A stretch of 64,000 nt of DNA from Nocardia abscessus (GCF_015477775.1 NZ_JADLQO010000007.1:293303-357302), one strand, 5' to 3'; counted from the stretch's first letter, positions 16,860 to 26,007 are shown. Program-made: numbers and translations. The notes: generated from the sequence alone by a model not told the origin.

Positions 16860-19800
16860 TCAGCTCTCGGCGAGTTGGGCGATTTCCTCGGCGAGGATCT
16901 TCACGGTGTCGCGGATCTGGTCTTCGGTGTGGCAGGCGGTGACGAAGAACCGCAGGCGCGCAAGGTTTTCCGGCACCGCGGGGTACAGGATCGGGTTGAC
17001 GTTGATGCCGCGGCGCATCAGCGCGTTCGACAGTTTCAACGTCTTCAGCGAGTCGCCCACGATGCACGGGATGATCGGCGTGTCGTGGCTGTCGCCGGTG
17101 TCGATGCCCGCCTCCCTGGCCAACTGGAGAAACAGCCGGGCGTTGTGGCGAAGGCGTTCCAGCATGTCGCTGTCGGCCCGCATCTGCCGGATCGCCGCGG
17201 CCGAGGCGGCCGCGTTCATCGGCGTCATACCGACGCTGTAGACGAACCCGGGAGTCGTGTACTTCAGGAACCGGATCAGCTCCGCGCTGCCCGCGACATA
17301 GCCACCGCAACCGGCGAGCGCCTTCGAGGTCGTGCCCGACCACAACTCGACGTCGCCGCGGTCGACGTCGAAATATTCGCCGATGCCGCCGCCGCCCGCG
17401 CCGAGCACGCCGACGCTGTGCGCCTCATCGATCATCAACAGCGCCTTGTGCTTCTTCTTCACCGCGATGATGGCGGGCAGATCGGGAATGTCGCCGTCCT
17501 GGCTGTAGACGCCCTCGATCAGGATCAGCACCCGCCGGTACTGATGGCGGATCTGGGTGAGCAGTTCGTCGAGGGCGGCGTGGTCGTTGTGCGGGAAGGG
17601 ACGGCGGGTCGCGCCGGACAGTTTGCAGCCCTGCATGATGCTGTCGTGGGCGAGGCTGTCGTGGATCACGAGATCCTCCGGCCCGACCAGATGCCCGATG
17701 ACGGTGACGTTCGTGGAGTGGCCGCCGACCAGTGCGATGGCGTCCTCGGTGCCGAGCAGGGCCGCGAGTTCGGTCTCGAGTTCGCGATGCACCGGCTTCT
17801 CGCCGGAGAGGATCCGGCTGGCCGAGCACGAGCTGCCGTAGCGCGCGACCGCGTCCTGCACGGCGGCGATGACGGCCGGGTGACCGGACAGCCCCAGGTA
17901 GTTGTAGCTGGAGAAGTTGATCACCGACGTGCCGTCTATGACCGAGGTGTCCTGCGTGATGCCGTCGTTGACCATGAAGTAGGGATTGGACACTCCGAGC
18001 GTCTCGACACCGGAGAGCCGATCGGCGATCGCCTTCACCTCCGCGAATTCCGCGATGCGGTATTCCGGCTCGACTACCGCCTGACGGGGCTCGACCGGCG
18101 TGTGGCGGTCGGTCACGTCGGTGACTTGCCCGCCCATTCGAGTCGTGATGTACGCGGTCACGTCGCCGAGCGTCGTGGTGGACGTGAACCGGCTCGGGTC
18201 GACGGTCAGTCCGGGCAGCTTGCGAACGAGCGCGGCGATCAGGTCGGTCAGCATGAGCGAATCGAAACCCAAATCCTCGCCCAGCATTTGGGCGTCGCGC
18301 AGCCGATCGACCGGGAAGCCGCTCACCCGCGCGAATTCCGTCCGAACCACACCCGCGACCGCCGCCGGGGCCATCGGCTCGGGCGCGACGGTCCTCTGCC
18401 CCGCTCCCCGCGGCGCGACGAGATCCTGCGGCGTCATCGGCGTGGCGCCCGCGGGCTGCGGTACCTGCCCGGCAGACGAGGCGCCGAGGAGACTTGCCAG
18501 CACGGCGTTCTGCTCACGGAAGAGGGCGATCACGTGGTCCATTGAGGTTTCCTCGGTCGGTGCGGAAGGTGTTCTGGGCGTGCACGGTTCGACCCAGAAC
18601 CGGTGTTCGGTGGAGAACTCGTACCCGGGCAGCCTGCGGCGGACGCGCTGCGCCGGTTCGTAGAGCCGGTCCCAGTCGGGGTCGAGTCCGTCGCGGTACA
18701 GCGCGGCGACGGTGCAGGCGAGTTCGCCGCCCGTCGCGCCGGGCCCCGGGCTCGGCGCCAGGCAACGCGCGGCCATATCCGGGCGGGCCCGGCCGACGAG
18801 CGCGGTCAGCACACGGCGTGGCCCGATCTCGACGACGTGGCTGGGCTCGGTGCCGAGCGCGGCCTGGATGGCGTCGCCGAAGCGCACGGTGGCGCGGACA
18901 TGGTCGGTCCAGTACTGCGCGTCCATCGCCTCGTTCTCGTCGAGCAGCCGCCCGTAGACGGTCGAGTAGAGCGGAACAGCGGGCGCCCGGTAGGTGCATT
19001 CACGGGCAACGGCCCGGAACTGTTCGAGCACGGGTTCCATCAATGGGCTGTGGAATGCGTGCGAAACGTTCAGCGCCTTGGCGCGTATGCCGCGCTCCGC
19101 GAGCTCATCCCTGATCCAGCCGATCACCGACGCCGCACCGGACAGCACGACCTCGCTCGGACCGTTGACGGCGGCGAGCGCGACCTCCGGCCGGCCGGCG
19201 AGCAACCCGGCGACGTCGTCCGGGTCCGCCTGCACGGCGAGCATCGCTCCGCCGTCGGGCAGCTGCTGCATCAGCCGTCCGCGTGCGACGACGAGCCGGC
19301 ACGCGTCGTCCAGATCGAACACCCCCGCCACCGCCGCGGCCGCGAGTTCGCCGATGCTGTGCCCGATCATCCAGGCAGGTCGGACGCCCACGTCGGCGAG
19401 CGACTTGGCCAGCGCGTACTCCATCGCGAAGATCGACGGCTGCGCGAATTCGGTGCGGTCGGTCGCGGTGTGCTCGTCGAGCATCAGCACGCGCACCGAG
19501 CGACCGAGGTGGGCGGTCATGGCCTGGTCGACCGCCGCCAGCGCATCGCGGAACAACGGACTGCTCGCGTCGAGCGCGCGTGCCATTCCCGCGAATTGCG
19601 AGCCCTGTCCGGTGAACATCCAGCCGACGCTGATCGGTGCGGCGACACCGGTTTCCGCGCCGTCGCGCAGCTGCGCGATCGCGGCGTCGCGATCGGCCGC
19701 GACCACGGCGAGCCGGACGCGACCGGACGACTTGACCTGGTTGCTCGTCCAGCACAGTTGCGCGAATCGGTCCTGCGGGGTGGCAGCGAGGGCATCGGCG

Positions 19801-21152
19801 AGGCGATGCGCGTTACGCCGCAACCCCTCCGCGTCGTTCGCCGAGAGCGTGAGCACGCCGCCGCCGGATGCCGCGGAGGTCTCGGCTTCGGGAGCGCTGC
19901 CCAGCACGACGTGGGCGTTCGTGCCGCCGATGCCGAAGCTGCTGACTCCCCCGTAGCCGGGGCCCTCCAGCGGCATCGGTTCGGTGAGCAGGCGCAAACC
20001 CTGCTGGGACATCCGCAGCCGCGGGTTCTCCTGCTCGGCGAACCTCGACGGAGGGACGACACCGTGCCGCAAGCTCAGGGCGACCTTCATCAGGCCCGCC
20101 ACTCCCGCGGCGCCCTCGGTGTGACCGAGATTGCCCTTGATCGACCCGATTCCGCAGGGCCGCCGCCGGTTGCGTGCGTGCAGCTGTCCCAGCGCGTTGA
20201 CCTCGATCATGTCGCCGAGCACGGTTCCGGTGCCGTGGGCCTCGAGGAAGTCCACTTCCTCCGGCCGTACCCCGGCGCGCTCGCACGCCTCGCCGATCAC
20301 CTGCTGCTGCGCCCACCGGTTCGGCGCCGTGATGCCGTTGCTGCGCCCATCCGAATTGACCGCGCTGCCCTTGATCACCGCGTAGATCGGCAGACCCGCC
20401 GCCTGCGCGTCGGCGAGGCGGCGCAAGACGAGCACCGCGACGCCCTCGCCGCGCACTATCCCGTCGGCGTTGCCGCTGAACGGCTTACACCGGGCATCCG
20501 GCGCGGAGAGACCGGCCTGGGTGTAGAAGACGCCGACAGCGGGCGTGAGCACGAGGTTGACGCCACCGGTGATCGCCTGATCACATTCTCCGGAAGCCAG
20601 CGCGCCGCAGGCGAGGTGGATCGCGACCAGGGACGACGAGCAGGCCGTGTCGACCGCGACACTCGGTCCTTTCAGGTCGAATTGGTAGGACAGCCGGTTG
20701 GCGGTCATGAAGTATCCGTTGCCGGAGCCGTGCTGCGGGGTGATCGCGGCATAGTCGCTCATCTGCAAGTTGGCCCATTCGTTGGCCATCACGCCGACGT
20801 AGACCCCGGTGCGGGAACCGGCTTGGGCACGCGGGTCCAGCGTCGCGTCTTCGAAGGCCCGCCAGGTGGTTTGCAGCAGCAACCGCTGTTGCGGATCCAT
20901 CGTTTCGGCTTCGCTCGGGGCGATGCCGAAGAATTCGGCGTCGAACGCGTCCGCGTCGTCGAGGAAGCCCCCGCTGTGCGTGTTGATCGTGCCGGGCGCA
21001 CCGGCCGGGTCGTGGAAGTCGGCGGCATTCCAGCGGCTCGCCGGAACTTCGGAGATCACGTCTCGTCCGTCGATCAGCAACCGCCACAACGCGGCCGGAT
21101 CGGGTGCTTGCGGGAATCGACAGTCGAGGCCGACGATGGCGATATCGGTCAT
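16860..21152 (-). CDS. PKS-alpha-oxoamine synthase megaenzyme (KS-AT-ACP-AOS)
   Basis: A 1430-residue protein. The ketosynthase (1-425) has Cys171 in DTACSSS, His306 in EAHGTGT and His344 in NLGHTEG. The acyltransferase (505-800) has GHSIG around Ser599 and HAFH at 698-701, a malonyl-CoA signature. The carrier domain (935-1005) has GFDSL with Ser965. The C-terminal part (1035-1430) is a PLP alpha-oxoamine synthase of the KBL/BioF/serine palmitoyltransferase type: DEAHSVG at 1242 and the Schiff-base lysine 1277 in GTTSKALAGCGG. There is no reductase, dehydratase or thioesterase. One malonate extension followed by decarboxylative release onto an amino acid is predicted. ATG 21152 overlaps the ACP stop as ATGA. 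Confidence 0.93.
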   Translation of the reverse strand: MTDIAIVGLDCRFPQAPDPAALWRLLIDGRDVISEVPASRWNAADFHDPAGAPGTINTHSGGFLDDADAFDAEFFGIAPSEAETMDPQQRLLLQTTWRAFEDATLDPRAQAGSRTGVYVGVMANEWANLQMSDYAAITPQHGSGNGYFMTANRLSYQFDLKGPSVAVDTACSSSLVAIHLACGALASGECDQAITGGVNLVLTPAVGVFYTQAGLSAPDARCKPFSGNADGIVRGEGVAVLVLRRLADAQAAGLPIYAVIKGSAVNSDGRSNGITAPNRWAQQQVIGEACERAGVRPEEVDFLEAHGTGTVLGDMIEVNALGQLHARNRRRPCGIGSIKGNLGHTEGAAGVAGLMKVALSLRHGVVPPSRFAEQENPRLRMSQQGLRLLTEPMPLEGPGYGGVSSFGIGGTNAHVVLGSAPEAETSAASGGGVLTLSANDAEGLRRNAHRLADALAATPQDRFAQLCWTSNQVKSSGRVRLAVVAADRDAAIAQLRDGAETGVAAPISVGWMFTGQGSQFAGMARALDASSPLFRDALAAVDQAMTAHLGRSVRVLMLDEHTATDRTEFAQPSIFAMEYALAKSLADVGVRPAWMIGHSIGELAAAAVAGVFDLDDACRLVVARGRLMQQLPDGGAMLAVQADPDDVAGLLAGRPEVALAAVNGPSEVVLSGAASVIGWIRDELAERGIRAKALNVSHAFHSPLMEPVLEQFRAVARECTYRAPAVPLYSTVYGRLLDENEAMDAQYWTDHVRATVRFGDAIQAALGTEPSHVVEIGPRRVLTALVGRARPDMAARCLAPSPGPGATGGELACTVAALYRDGLDPDWDRLYEPAQRVRRRLPGYEFSTEHRFWVEPCTPRTPSAPTEETSMDHVIALFREQNAVLASLLGASSAGQVPQPAGATPMTPQDLVAPRGAGQRTVAPEPMAPAAVAGVVRTEFARVSGFPVDRLRDAQMLGEDLGFDSLMLTDLIAALVRKLPGLTVDPSRFTSTTTLGDVTAYITTRMGGQVTDVTDRHTPVEPRQAVVEPEYRIAEFAEVKAIADRLSGVETLGVSNPYFMVNDGITQDTSVIDGTSVINFSSYNYLGLSGHPAVIAAVQDAVARYGSSCSASRILSGEKPVHRELETELAALLGTEDAIALVGGHSTNVTVIGHLVGPEDLVIHDSLAHDSIMQGCKLSGATRRPFPHNDHAALDELLTQIRHQYRRVLILIEGVYSQDGDIPDLPAIIAVKKKHKALLMIDEAHSVGVLGAGGGGIGEYFDVDRGDVELWSGTTSKALAGCGGYVAGSAELIRFLKYTTPGFVYSVGMTPMNAAASAAAIRQMRADSDMLERLRHNARLFLQLAREAGIDTGDSHDTPIIPCIVGDSLKTLKLSNALMRRGINVNPILYPAVPENLARLRFFVTACHTEDQIRDTVKILAEEIAQLAES

Positions 21153-21415
21153 GCGGCGAGGGCGAATTCGGCGGCGATGTACGCGGCGATGTCGGCGATG
21201 GTGGGGTAGTCGAAGACCAGCACCGGGTCCACCTCGAGCGACCAGCGGTCCTCGATCTCGCCGCACAGGTTCACCGCGGAGACGGAGTCCAAGCCGAGCT
21301 CGGCGAGCGGGACGACCGGATCCACGTGGTGGGGTGCGCGTTCGGTGTAGTCTGCCACGCGCTCGATGAGCCAGTCCTGGATCGTGCTCGGGCGAATGGC
21401 GGTTGTGCTGAACAT
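21149..21415 (-). CDS. Free-standing acyl carrier protein
   Basis: The 88-residue protein is a single carrier domain with the phosphopantetheine serine in LGLDSVSAVNL and a typical helix-3/4 region (DPVLVFDYPTIADIAAYIA). It sits between the FAAL and the PKS, 29 bp after the first and overlapping the second by four bases, so all three are translationally coupled. It is the natural acceptor of the acyl-adenylate made by the FAAL and donor to the ketosynthase. Compared with the internal carrier domain of the megaenzyme, which has GFDSL, it has GLDSV, consistent with separate loading and extension roles. Confidence 0.93.
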   Translation of the reverse strand: MFSTTAIRPSTIQDWLIERVADYTERAPHHVDPVVPLAELGLDSVSAVNLCGEIEDRWSLEVDPVLVFDYPTIADIAAYIAAEFALAA

Positions 21416-21444
21416 GTTCGGCTCCTCGGCGGGGAATGGATCGA

Positions 21445-23112
21445 TCAGACGGTCATGGCCCGGCTCAGCGCCGGTTCGAGATCCTCGTGCAGGACACCCG
21501 CGACGCGGTCCTCGAGAAACGCCTGCCGCATCGAGTTGCGCTGGACCTTGCCGCTGGTGGTGCGGTGTACCGATCGGGGCGCGACGAGAACGACATTCGG
21601 CGCGGGCACATCGAACCGGCGGGCGATCGCGATCTTGATCGCCGAGGTCAGCTCGGCGAATGTCGTGTCGCCTTGCCGCGCCGTCTTGACGCCCTGCAGC
21701 ACGACAAGCCGTTCCCGGCCGCCCGCGTCGACGGATACGGCGACGCCTGCGCTGTCGGCGAACGCCGGATGCAGTTCGCGGACCAGCTCCTCGATGTCCT
21801 GGGGGTAGACGTTGCGGCCGTTGATGATCAACAGATCCTTGAGGCGGCCCGCGATGAACAGCTCGTTCTCATGCAGCAGCCCGAGATCACCGGTGCGCAG
21901 AAAAGGGCCCTCGGTGCCGAGGTGGGCGTCGAAGATTTCGCGGGTCTCGTCAGGGCGGTTCCAATAGCCGGCGGCGACGCTCTCGCCGCGGATCCAGATT
22001 TCGCCGACAGCGTTCTCCGGCAGCTGCCTGCGCCGATGCGGGTCCACGATGCGAATGTCGAGACCACGGGCTGCCGGCCCGCAGCCGACGAGCCGCGTAT
22101 CGCGTCCGACGTCCAGGTAGACGGGCGCCGAAGGTACCGTTCGTCCGCTGGCGAGCAGCGTCACCTCGGCGAGGCCGTAGGCCGGCCGAAACGTCGTCGG
22201 CCGCCAGCCGGCGGACGCGAACCGTTCGATCACCGCTGCCATGGTCGGCTCGCGGACCGGTTCTGCGCCGCTGATAGCGATCTCGAGGCTACTGAGATCG
22301 AGAGCGGCCAGTTGCTCGTCGGTCACCCGGCGAGCGATCAGGTCGTAGGCGAAATTCGGTGCTGCGGTGAAGGTCGCGCGGTACTTGTCGATGGCTTGCA
22401 GCCAGCGCACCGGACGCTTGAGGAACGTCGTCGGCGCCATGAACACCAAGTTGGCGCCGGCGTACACAGCTCCGAGCAGCAAGCCGATCAGGCCCATGTC
22501 GTGGAAGTGCGGGAGCCAACCGACACCGGTCCCAGCGGCGTTCAATCCGCCCGCGGTGATGGCGGCCTCGTTGTGCACGAGATTGCCGTGCGTCACGACG
22601 ACGCCCTTCGGAGTGCCGGTCGACCCCGACGTGTACTGCAGGAAAGCGATCGTCGCCGCGTCGATGTCGGGCATCCGCCACGCGTCGGGATCCCCGAGCG
22701 GCTCGTCGGTCGCGACCACGGTCGCGGAGGTGGCTTCTTCGACGAGCGGCTGGAAGTGTGCGCTCGTGACCACCAAGCGGGCGCCGGAATCCGCGACCAC
22801 GTCCGCTACTCGTCGGGCACTGCCCGCGTCGTGCGGCACGGGCGCGGGGACGGCCACGACCCCTGCGTACAGACAGCCGAGAAACGCCCGCAGGAACGCC
22901 ATACCGTCGAGATAGAGAAGCACGACCGGCTCCGCCGACTCCGGACGGCCCGCGAGCCAGGTCGCGAACGCCCTGGCGTCACGGTCGAGCTCATGGTAGG
23001 TGAGAATCTCTTCGCCGAGTTCGCGCCCGGTCTCACGAAGGTAGGTGTACGACCTGGTATTCCCATACTCGGCAACTTGCTGCCTCATGTGGTGAACGAA
23101 AGTCGGCTGCAT
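21445..23112 (-). CDS. Fatty acyl-AMP ligase (FAAL)
   Basis: A 555-residue adenylate-forming enzyme. The AMP-binding loop YTSGSTGTPKGVVVTH is near residue 160, followed by the FAAL-type motif WLPHFHDMGLIG. The FAAL-specific insertion region is present after GNRPDE-like sequence, and the C-domain contains GRLKDLLIINGRNVYPQDIE and a late lysine in TTSGKVQRN. FAALs activate free fatty acids with ATP and pass them to a carrier protein instead of CoA. It is the first gene of the FAAL-ACP-PKS operon. Its promoter faces that of the MarR gene, with two palindromes in between. ATG 23112 has AAGGAACC upstream. Confidence 0.93.
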   Translation of the reverse strand: MQPTFVHHMRQQVAEYGNTRSYTYLRETGRELGEEILTYHELDRDARAFATWLAGRPESAEPVVLLYLDGMAFLRAFLGCLYAGVVAVPAPVPHDAGSARRVADVVADSGARLVVTSAHFQPLVEEATSATVVATDEPLGDPDAWRMPDIDAATIAFLQYTSGSTGTPKGVVVTHGNLVHNEAAITAGGLNAAGTGVGWLPHFHDMGLIGLLLGAVYAGANLVFMAPTTFLKRPVRWLQAIDKYRATFTAAPNFAYDLIARRVTDEQLAALDLSSLEIAISGAEPVREPTMAAVIERFASAGWRPTTFRPAYGLAEVTLLASGRTVPSAPVYLDVGRDTRLVGCGPAARGLDIRIVDPHRRRQLPENAVGEIWIRGESVAAGYWNRPDETREIFDAHLGTEGPFLRTGDLGLLHENELFIAGRLKDLLIINGRNVYPQDIEELVRELHPAFADSAGVAVSVDAGGRERLVVLQGVKTARQGDTTFAELTSAIKIAIARRFDVPAPNVVLVAPRSVHRTTSGKVQRNSMRQAFLEDRVAGVLHEDLEPALSRAMTV

Positions 23113-23330
23113 CTCGTGGTTCCTTCATGGCGGTCGGCATTGGTGTCAGCTACTACTGTCCGGCGTTCACAACCGCATAAACAGGGACCTCAGGGAGCAT
23201 CCAGCAAACCCAGGGGTTGGCACCGCTCCACCCTGGGGTGGGGGTCGCCCGCCTTTCGCGGGTCGACAGCCGCAAATCTGCCGCCCCCATCCCGCACTTC
23301 CGCGCATCGACCAGGTACAGACGACCGAGC

Positions 23331-23359
23331 TAGTAGTTGCTTAGCGCAAGCAACTACTA
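23331..23359. promoter_or_regulatory. Probable MarR operator 1
   Basis: TAGTAGTTGCTT and AAGCAACTACTA are perfect 12-bp inverted arms around AGCGC, lying in the 290-bp region between the FAAL and marR genes. The size and symmetry fit a MarR dimer site. Binding could block both divergent promoters. Confidence 0.75.
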
Positions 23360-23360
23360 T

Positions 23361-23385
23361 AAGGTTGCATAGCGCAAGCAACTTA
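23361..23385. promoter_or_regulatory. Probable MarR operator 2
   Basis: GTTGCAT-AGCGC-AAGCAAC repeats the core of operator 1 with one mismatch between its arms. The centres are 28 bp apart. This copy ends about 20 bp before the marR start and overlaps where its promoter must be, which supports autoregulation. Confidence 0.7.
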
Positions 23386-23402
23386 TTTCGTCTGGAGCGG
23401 CC

Positions 23403-23900
23403 ATGGCAGTCTCACCCGACACGGCTCAGAGCCTGATCAAAGAGCTCTATCTGATGGGCCGGGCGATCCGCACCGTGCTCGCACACCCGGAGGAAGGGCA
23501 ATTGCTTCCGGGTGGTATCGGGGTGCTGGGCACGCTCGAATCCAAGGGCTCGTGCAGGCAAGTGGACCTGGCCGTGGACCTGTGCATCAGCCCGAGCGCC
23601 CTCAGCAGGCACGTCACCGAACTCGTCGCCGCGGGCTACATCAGCAGGCACGCCGATCCCACCGACGGCCGGGCCACCCTCATCCGGGTGACCGACGAAG
23701 GCCGCGATCTGCTGCACCGTGTGCGGGGGTCACGGGCGCGGGGGTTGCAGAACGTCCTCGCGGACTGGAGTGAACACGACGCCGAGCAGGCCTGTGTCGC
23801 CGTGCAAAAGCTCCGCGACGCACTGACCACGCACGCGCAGAGCACCGCGGTCGGCGCGCATCAGCCGGTTTCGAAAGAGAGTCAGGAAGTAGATGTCTAG
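23403..23900 (+). CDS. MarR-family regulator
   Basis: The 165-residue protein has a central winged helix (about 35-105): GSCRQVDLAVDLCISPSALSRHVTELV is the helix-turn-helix, shown here by its parts QVDLAVDLCISPSALSRH, and DPTDGRATLIRVTDEG is the wing, with the Asp-Arg pair typical of MarR. ATG 23403 follows GGAG. The last codons overlap the exporter gene by eight bases, so regulator and exporter form one transcript. Two palindromes lie directly upstream. The set suggests control of the FAAL-PKS operon together with export of its product, with the ligand possibly the product or a precursor. Confidence 0.93.
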   Translation: MAVSPDTAQSLIKELYLMGRAIRTVLAHPEEGQLLPGGIGVLGTLESKGSCRQVDLAVDLCISPSALSRHVTELVAAGYISRHADPTDGRATLIRVTDEGRDLLHRVRGSRARGLQNVLADWSEHDAEQACVAVQKLRDALTTHAQSTAVGAHQPVSKESQEVDV

Positions 23901-25497
23901 TTCAGTCGAGTCGGTGACGCGACGCGACCCGTACGCGATGACCCACCGCGAAGTCCTGGAAGCGATGACCGGGCTGCTCGCGGCGTTGTTCACGGCGCTG
24001 CTGAGCACCACGATCGTCGCCACCGCGCTGCCCACCATCATCGGCGACCTGCAGGGCTCGCAGACCGCCTACGCCTGGGTCATCACCTCGGCGCTGCTGG
24101 CCAACGCGGCGTCCACGCCGATCTGGGGCAAATTCGCCGACCTGTTCAACAAGAAGGCGCTGGTCCAGTCGGCCATCGTGATCTTCGTGATCGGCTCGGT
24201 CATCGCAGGCTTCGCGGGCAACGTCCCGCTGCTGCTGGTCGCGCGCGTCGTCCAGGGCATCGGCATGGGCGGGTTGACCGCGCTCGTCGTCGCGATCATC
24301 GGCTCCATCGTCGCGCCGCGCGAACGAGGCCGCTACTCCGGCTACATGGGCGCCGTGATGGCGGTCTCGATGTCCGGCGGACCGGTCCTCGGCGGTGTCA
24401 TCGTCGACAGCCCGCTGGGCTGGCGCTGGTGCTTCTTCGTGTGCGTGCCGCTGGCGGTGATCGCGTTGGCGCTGTTGCAGCGGACGCTGCGGCTTCCCAC
24501 CGACCGCAAGGACGGGGTGTCGATCGACTGGCTCGGTGCGGCACTGCTGACCGGCGGTGTGTCGGTACTGCTCATCTGGGTGTCGTTCGCCGGGAAAGCC
24601 GGTTACTACGACTGGATCTCGCGGGAATCGGCGATCTACGTCGCTTCCGGAGTGCTGCTGCTGATCGCGACGGTGTGGGTAGAGTCCCGCGCCGAGTCGC
24701 CGATCATCCCGCTGCCGATCGTCACCGAACGCACCACGGGCCTGGCGATCATCGCGTCCGTCGCGGTCGGTATCGGCATGTTCGGCGCGACCACCTTCCT
24801 CGGCCAGTACTTCCAGACCGCCCGCGGCTACTCCCCGACCGCGGCAGGTGTGCTGACCATCCCGCTCGTCGCGGGCATGCTGATCGCCTCGGTCGGCTCC
24901 GGCCAGCTGATCACCCGGCGCGGCAAGTGGAAGGGTTTCGTGGTCGCCGGAGCCGCGCTGCTGGTGGCCGGATTCGGGCTGCTCTCCACGATCGACCACG
25001 CGACGAGCCTGTGGCTGGTCGGCGTGTACATCACCGTCGTCGGGCTCGGCGTCGGAATGATGATGCAGAACCTCGTCTTGGCCGTGCAGAACACGGTGAG
25101 CGTGCACGACATCGGCGCCGCGTCGAGCAGTGTCGCCTTCTTCCGTACCTTCGGCGGCGCCATCGGAGTCTCGGTGCTGGGGTCGGTCCTGGCCACCCGG
25201 GTCAGCGAGCTGTCCGCGAAGGGGTTCGCCGAACTCGGCATCCGGACCGCGTCCTCCGGCGGCAGCAATCTGGACCTGGACGCCCTGCCCGCGCCGATCG
25301 CGGCCATCGTGCGCGCCTCCTACGGTGACGCGACCGGGCGGATCTTCCTCATCGCCGCGGCCGCGACGGTCGTCGCACTCGTCGCGGCGGCGCTGCTGCC
25401 GAACCGGCCGCTGCGCCGCACGATCGACATCGATCCGGCCGCCGACCCGTTGCGGCAGAACGCGCACACCGTCAAGGAACCGGCTCTGCTCGACTGA
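23893..25497 (+). CDS. DHA2-type MFS drug/lipid exporter
   Basis: A 534-residue protein with about fourteen hydrophobic helices, the EmrB/QacA (DHA2) layout. It shows the antiporter motif in GPVLGGVIVDSPLGWRW (motif C plus the following loop) and RVVQGIGMGGLTALV in the first half. Such proteins export lipophilic compounds by proton antiport. The start overlaps the marR stop, giving co-translation, and it lies across the divergent promoter from the lipid-making genes. Export of their product, or self-protection, is the natural hypothesis. A hairpin follows 12 bp after the stop. Confidence 0.92.
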   Translation: MSSSVESVTRRDPYAMTHREVLEAMTGLLAALFTALLSTTIVATALPTIIGDLQGSQTAYAWVITSALLANAASTPIWGKFADLFNKKALVQSAIVIFVIGSVIAGFAGNVPLLLVARVVQGIGMGGLTALVVAIIGSIVAPRERGRYSGYMGAVMAVSMSGGPVLGGVIVDSPLGWRWCFFVCVPLAVIALALLQRTLRLPTDRKDGVSIDWLGAALLTGGVSVLLIWVSFAGKAGYYDWISRESAIYVASGVLLLIATVWVESRAESPIIPLPIVTERTTGLAIIASVAVGIGMFGATTFLGQYFQTARGYSPTAAGVLTIPLVAGMLIASVGSGQLITRRGKWKGFVVAGAALLVAGFGLLSTIDHATSLWLVGVYITVVGLGVGMMMQNLVLAVQNTVSVHDIGAASSSVAFFRTFGGAIGVSVLGSVLATRVSELSAKGFAELGIRTASSGGSNLDLDALPAPIAAIVRASYGDATGRIFLIAAAATVVALVAAALLPNRPLRRTIDIDPAADPLRQNAHTVKEPALLD

Positions 25498-25509
25498 GCC
25501 ACCGCGCCA

Positions 25510-25542
25510 CCGCGGAGCCCCGAAGTTTTCGGGACTCCGCGG
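25510..25542. terminator. Terminator between convergent genes
   Basis: CCGCGGAG-C-CCCGAA, loop GTT, TTCGGG-A-CTCCGCGG: a 14-bp stem with one mismatch, between the exporter stop and the convergent gene ending at 25568. It can act on both strands. Confidence 0.7.
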
Positions 25543-25567
25543 CGTCCGTCGGCGACACGACGACGAA

Positions 25568-25918
25568 TCAGTACGGCGGGCGCTCGGCGGTGCGCAGGTC
25601 GACGGTCGTCGCCGAGGTCAGGGCGACGGCCAGGCAGCGCAACTCGCCGGGAATCAACACCGATCGAATCGCACCCTGGAAACACTCGAGCACCGCGCCG
25701 TCGGACCACCGCACGTCGTAGCGGTACCAGCACCTGCCCCCGCCTCCGGCGCGCTGGACGTCGCGTTCGACCCGGACGGCCAGTTCGGTGAGCGCGGCAC
25801 GGACCTGAGTCGGCGCGCCGGTGCTGGCGATCTTCCACCACGGCCGATTGAAGTAACCTGGTTCGGAGATCTCGACCAGGTAGAGCAACGGCATCCCCAC
25901 GACGTCGGAGGCGGTCAT
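25568..25918 (-). CDS. Hypothetical protein, 116 residues
   Basis: The frame is open to 26011, but I take ATG 25918 (MTASDVVGMPLLYLVEISEP) because sequence upstream is low in hydrophobic pattern and the strand-like VVGMPLLYLVEI segment starts here. The product has alternating strands (GRCWYRYDVRWSDGAVLECF, SVLIPGELRCLAVALTSA in shorter parts) and no signal peptide or membrane helix. I do not recognise the family. It lies between a bidirectional terminator and the PIN-like gene 90 bp upstream on the same strand, so it could be the last gene of that transcript. Confidence 0.55.
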   Translation of the reverse strand: MTASDVVGMPLLYLVEISEPGYFNRPWWKIASTGAPTQVRAALTELAVRVERDVQRAGGGGRCWYRYDVRWSDGAVLECFQGAIRSVLIPGELRCLAVALTSATTVDLRTAERPPY

Positions 25919-26007
25919 ACCGCTCAGACTGCCCCAAAACGGACTGGACGGATGGTTGAAACGCCGGGTGTCATCAAGGCGATATCGACTTCCCTGCGCT
26001 GACCGAG

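Noticed and set aside
16431..21209. Long plus-strand frames opposite the megaenzyme (16431-18545 and 18603-21209)
   Set aside because: Antisense shadows produced by GC-rich codon bias; the minus strand has complete KS, AT, ACP and AOS motifs.
21436..23436. A 666-codon plus-strand frame opposite the FAAL
   Set aside because: No domain content, and it runs through the divergent promoter; the FAAL on the minus strand is unambiguous.
23902..25467. A 521-codon minus-strand frame opposite the exporter
   Set aside because: Extremely Asp/Arg/His-rich shadow of the membrane protein.
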